A stretch of 64,000 nucleotides of DNA from Odobenus rosmarus divergens (lineage: Eukaryota; Chordata; Mammalia; Carnivora; Odobenidae), in the NCBI RefSeq assembly GCF_000321225.1, contig NW_004450480.1, positions 731,689 to 795,688 on the forward strand. Reading direction: 5' to 3'. Positions 61,621 through 64,000 of the stretch are shown in pieces. The stretch's first letter is position 1; every line of letters begins with the position of its first letter. The translations under genes were made by a program, and so were the position numbers. The notes beneath the pieces are model-generated. The model worked only from the letters and a program-made list of their open reading frames with translations. It had not been told where the DNA came from and searched no databases.

Positions 61621-63637
61621 TTATTTTACTGCCTTTCAGTTCAATACAATTTAAATCACTACTTTCTTGCTCAGTATTTAAAAGGCATTAATGAAAATGG
61701 TGTCTCTTTGCTAGCAATTAACTTGTGTTGTGCAATTAAGAAACCTATGATTCTCCCAAGTTTTAAAATATTTTAAGAATTCTTACTTCTTCCAAAGCAC
61801 AAGAAACTTTAAACTTAGAGATCATTTCCTACTTATGACTATACTCATAAAAATGGCCACCATTATATCAGATGTCCTTTCTTATTATCATGAGAAGGTA
61901 CTGGCTCAGTCACCATCCATTTTACAGAAGAGAAAACTTACAACTTAGTAGGATAGTCCTTCAAGTTGTTGTTCTGCTTACAAATAATGATTGGTAAAAC
62001 TTATAAAGAACCCATGGCGGGGGGGTCTCAAGATTCAGGAACCTAACCTAATTAGTCACTAATAGCAAAGAAATGAGCTATATGTCCCCTGAACCTTGGG
62101 GAGAGATGCATAGAGGCTGTCTGGTTGGCTCTAATATTCCTGTTCTCCTTTTAAAAAGTTTCTCCAACATTAAAAAGCAAAAACAAAACTCTATGGGGGT
62201 CACTTCTCCTACAGACCAACGCAATAATGATTTCCCAAAAGACAAAAAGGCTGAGAGGCAGACACATCTGGCTCTAAAAGGCTAGGTGATCTGTGTACCG
62301 TGGTCAGAGGGGATATGTCCACAGCCCCATAATACTCTCAACCCCCACGGGCTGTCCTGCGTCTCAGCCTGGCTTTTGGATTCTCCCAAAATGCAAGACA
62401 TCACAGACGTGTTCTCTAAAGCAGGAGTCCTGAAAGCATGAAGTAAATGCTGCTCACATTGTAACAAGGATGATATGGACATCAACGATGACAAGGGGAT
62501 GCTGATTCTTTACAACCCCCCTGCCGTGAACCCCCCCCCCGCCGTTTAACCTCAGGTGCTGCTCTTTTCACTTTGCTTGATGGATGGAAGACTACAGCTT
62601 GTCAAAACCAGAGGCTTGATCACATAGAGGACTCAGTACAATGAGATATAAATGATAGCCATAGTGGGCATGCGGTCAGGTAGGGGGAATCCAGGAGCTG
62701 TAACAGAGCTATTTCCACATCACAGGGAAGGAAATGGGATGATATAGTCCCATAGTAAACCCTAGGTATAATCTTCCTAAATGCAATGCAGATTTTTTTT
62801 TAAACCTCGAAGATATTAACCAACCCAAGCAAAGGACTTTTAAATCCACAAATGACTGTCAAAAAGAAAAAAAAAAAAAAAAATCCAGGGAAGCTGCAGT
62901 TCCAGAGAACATGAATGGTCTCCTAGTTGAACAAAGTTGCTGCATTTTTTGCCTGCAGAATGGGACCTAGCAGAGAAATAAAGAGGCTGTGTTGTGTGAG
63001 GGGAGTAAACCCAAAGGTAAGCATTCCAACCTTCCACCAGGCAACCCCTCCCTACCCTAACCATCATCCTCCTGCAGTGTTCACAATTTGCTGTCCTTCC
63101 TCCAAAAGCCAGCAGACACAGAATCAGCTTTTCCTGGCTCTGCCTTGCAAGTTGGGGCTGCCTGATGGAAAACTGAAATAAAATCAAAAGAAAGAATGCA
63201 AATCTAGCAAGGCCCCTCTGACCGAAAATTGGTGTGAAATCCTTGGTCCTGAAATGCTCCCCTCGCCATCCACCCCAATAAAACGAAAAAGGAATCATCT
63301 GAACGTCTAAGTCGCTTCCCGCAGACTCTCTGCTGCAAAGCAACAGCTTTCTTAGCTAACTGCCAGGCAGTACACCATCGCTCTGTAACAGATGTCTGCA
63401 AATGCTGGTACTAACTCGCAAGTGTCCCCGTGCCCAGTGGGGAAAAATCACAAGCTTTGTCAGGCAACAGTTATCCACAGATGCTGAACATTTGACCCAG
63501 GAGTCAAGCAGCCCGCTAGGAGTTTGAAAAAAGAGAGGTGGAGGGAGAGAGAGAAGCAAATCATACAGGTGGAACCGGCTTCCCAAGAGCGCCCGGCATC
63601 CTGCCAGGGCCCCGGGGCGCCGCGCGCCCTGGCTCAC

Positions 63638-63799
63638 CTGGTACACGTCCCGCAGCCCGCACCACGTCCGCAGCACCTGGTGGCAAGCCCGCAGTCTCTC
63701 CGTGTACCATCTCCGCAGCGTGGACACGGTCAAGTTCCACACGAAGCGGCTGCCGCTGAACAGCAGATCCTCCACTCCACACATGAACACCGAAGCCAT
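63638..63799 (-). CDS. FRMD4B: FRMD4B coding exon 1 (residues 1-54)
   Basis: This is the first coding exon of FERM domain-containing protein 4B (GRSP1), a scaffold known to bind the Arf exchange factor GRP1/cytohesin-3 and to act at the cell cortex and junctions. The exon encodes exactly 54 codons, beginning MASVFMCGVEDLLFSG and ending GLRDVYQ, and matches my memory of the human N-terminus. The ATG (63797-63799) sits in a strong Kozak context (GGCGGCATGG). It is the first ATG after an in-frame TGA at 63968-63970, which decides the start. The donor is CAG|GTGAGC (intron begins 63637), phase 0. The segment precedes the FERM domain and is rich in Trp, Arg and Leu (about residues 20-45), so it may form a basic amphipathic helix; that is inference. 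The exon lies in a CpG island. Identification is strong because exons 2-4 continue the same protein. Confidence 0.93.
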
Positions 63800-63967
63800 G
63801 CCGCCTCCTTCCCCGGGACCCCGGGGCGGGCCGGCTCCCGCAGCTGCAGCCCAGCCTAGCCCCGCCGCCGCGGGCCCGACCGCCGAGGCTCCAGCCGCCG
63901 GCTTCTGAGGGCAGCCCGGAGGGACGGGGGTAGCGGGGGGTGTCAAGCCTGCCACCAAACTCGTCTT

Positions 63968-64000
63968 TCACCGTGCGTCCTGGTCAGCCTCCGGCGGCAT
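63968..64000 (-). promoter_or_regulatory. Candidate upstream ORF in FRMD4B 5' leader
   Basis: On the minus strand the last three bases of the window are an ATG that opens a 10-codon frame, MPPEADQDAR, ending in TGA at 63968-63970. This stop is in the same frame as the FRMD4B start at 63799, so the two cannot fuse. If the transcript starts upstream of 64000 the short ORF could reduce translation of the main frame. The context 5' of the ATG is not visible, and whether it is transcribed is unknown. Confidence 0.4.

Larger units (their letters stand above)
10963..63637 (-). other. FRMD4B: FRMD4B intron 1 (about 52.7 kb)
   Basis: The very long first intron fills most of the window, and I found no protein-coding exon or RNA gene in it. 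The elements listed separately (SINEC, L1, L2, MIR, MER20, MER5A, simple repeats) account for part of it. Stretches with nothing recognisable include about 22.7-24.4, 34.0-38.0 (only short motifs), 46.1-48.4, 50.8-52.4, 56.0-57.2 and 59.5-63.6 kb, apart from MIRs noted inside them. Long first introns of this kind commonly hold enhancers and alternative first exons, but sequence alone does not identify any here. Confidence 0.85.
63570..64000. promoter_or_regulatory. FRMD4B: CpG island covering FRMD4B exon 1 and 5' UTR
   Basis: The sequence becomes abruptly GC-rich and dense in CpG from about 63570 to the window edge, in contrast to the CpG-poor intron. It contains a GC box (ggggcggg, 63823-63830) about 25-30 nt upstream of the start codon, plus many CCG/CGG runs. 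No TATA box is visible, which suits a CpG-island promoter with dispersed initiation. The transcription start cannot be placed and may lie beyond 64000. The island probably extends past the window. Confidence 0.8.

Noticed and set aside
62840..63343. 167-codon open frame on the minus strand in intron 1 near exon 1
   Set aside because: It begins with TTG and ends in a poly-Phe run from a poly-A/T stretch. There are no family features.
63524..63908. Open frames on the plus strand across the CpG island
   Set aside because: GC-rich antisense shadows of exon 1 and the 5' UTR, with Pro/Ala/Arg-rich low-complexity translations and no independent support.
63799..63958. N-terminal extension of FRMD4B upstream of MASVF
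   Set aside because: The frame is open back to the TGA at 63968-63970 but contains no ATG before 63799. The start at 63799 has a strong context.
1..64000. CRISPR arrays, operons, prophage or other bacterial systems
   Set aside because: There are no regularly spaced repeats, dense coding or bacterial gene signals. The window is vertebrate intron with split exons and mammalian retroposons.

Overview
This is a stretch of mammalian nuclear genome, almost certainly from a carnivoran. The evidence is about two dozen tRNA-derived SINEs of the carnivore SINEC type in both orientations, with heads reading like 'cgcctgggtggctcag' and tails like 'aaataaataaaatctt'. There is also a young, 5'-truncated L1 with a 3' UTR of the type I associate with caniform carnivores. 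The SINE subfamily with the internal 'gacacagcgagag' segment suggests an arctoid (bear, seal or mustelid) rather than a dog; that refinement is from memory and is inference.

Only one gene is supported: the 5' end of FRMD4B (FERM domain-containing 4B, also called GRSP1), on the minus strand. Four coding exons with good GT-AG junctions join in one frame. Exon 1 (63638-63799) lies in a CpG island at the right edge. Exon 2 is 10897-10962, exon 3 is 8644-8738 and exon 4 is 2378-2470. Together they encode residues 1-138 plus two bases of codon 139: an N-terminal segment followed by the start of the FERM F1 (ubiquitin-like) lobe. The rest of the gene lies beyond position 1.

Everything else is intron. 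Intron 1 (10963-63637, about 52.7 kb) makes up most of the window. Its recognisable content is fossil and young transposable elements: MIR, L2, old L1 3' ends, MER20, MER5A, an unnamed DNA-transposon fossil, SINECs with clear target-site duplications, one L1, and simple repeats. Long parts show nothing I can identify: roughly 22.7-24.4, 34.0-38.0, 46.1-48.4, 50.8-52.4, 56.0-57.2 and 59.5-63.6 kb.

I did not find a previously undescribed multi-gene system. The most unusual structure is a perfect 31-bp inverted repeat (32075-32105 / 32123-32153, 17-nt loop) in intron 1. It lies about 260 bp downstream of a consensus TATA box on the opposite strand (31809-31817). Other items worth checking are an in-frame upstream ORF at the extreme right edge, an apparent templated insertion in intron 4, and two SINEs at the same target site.
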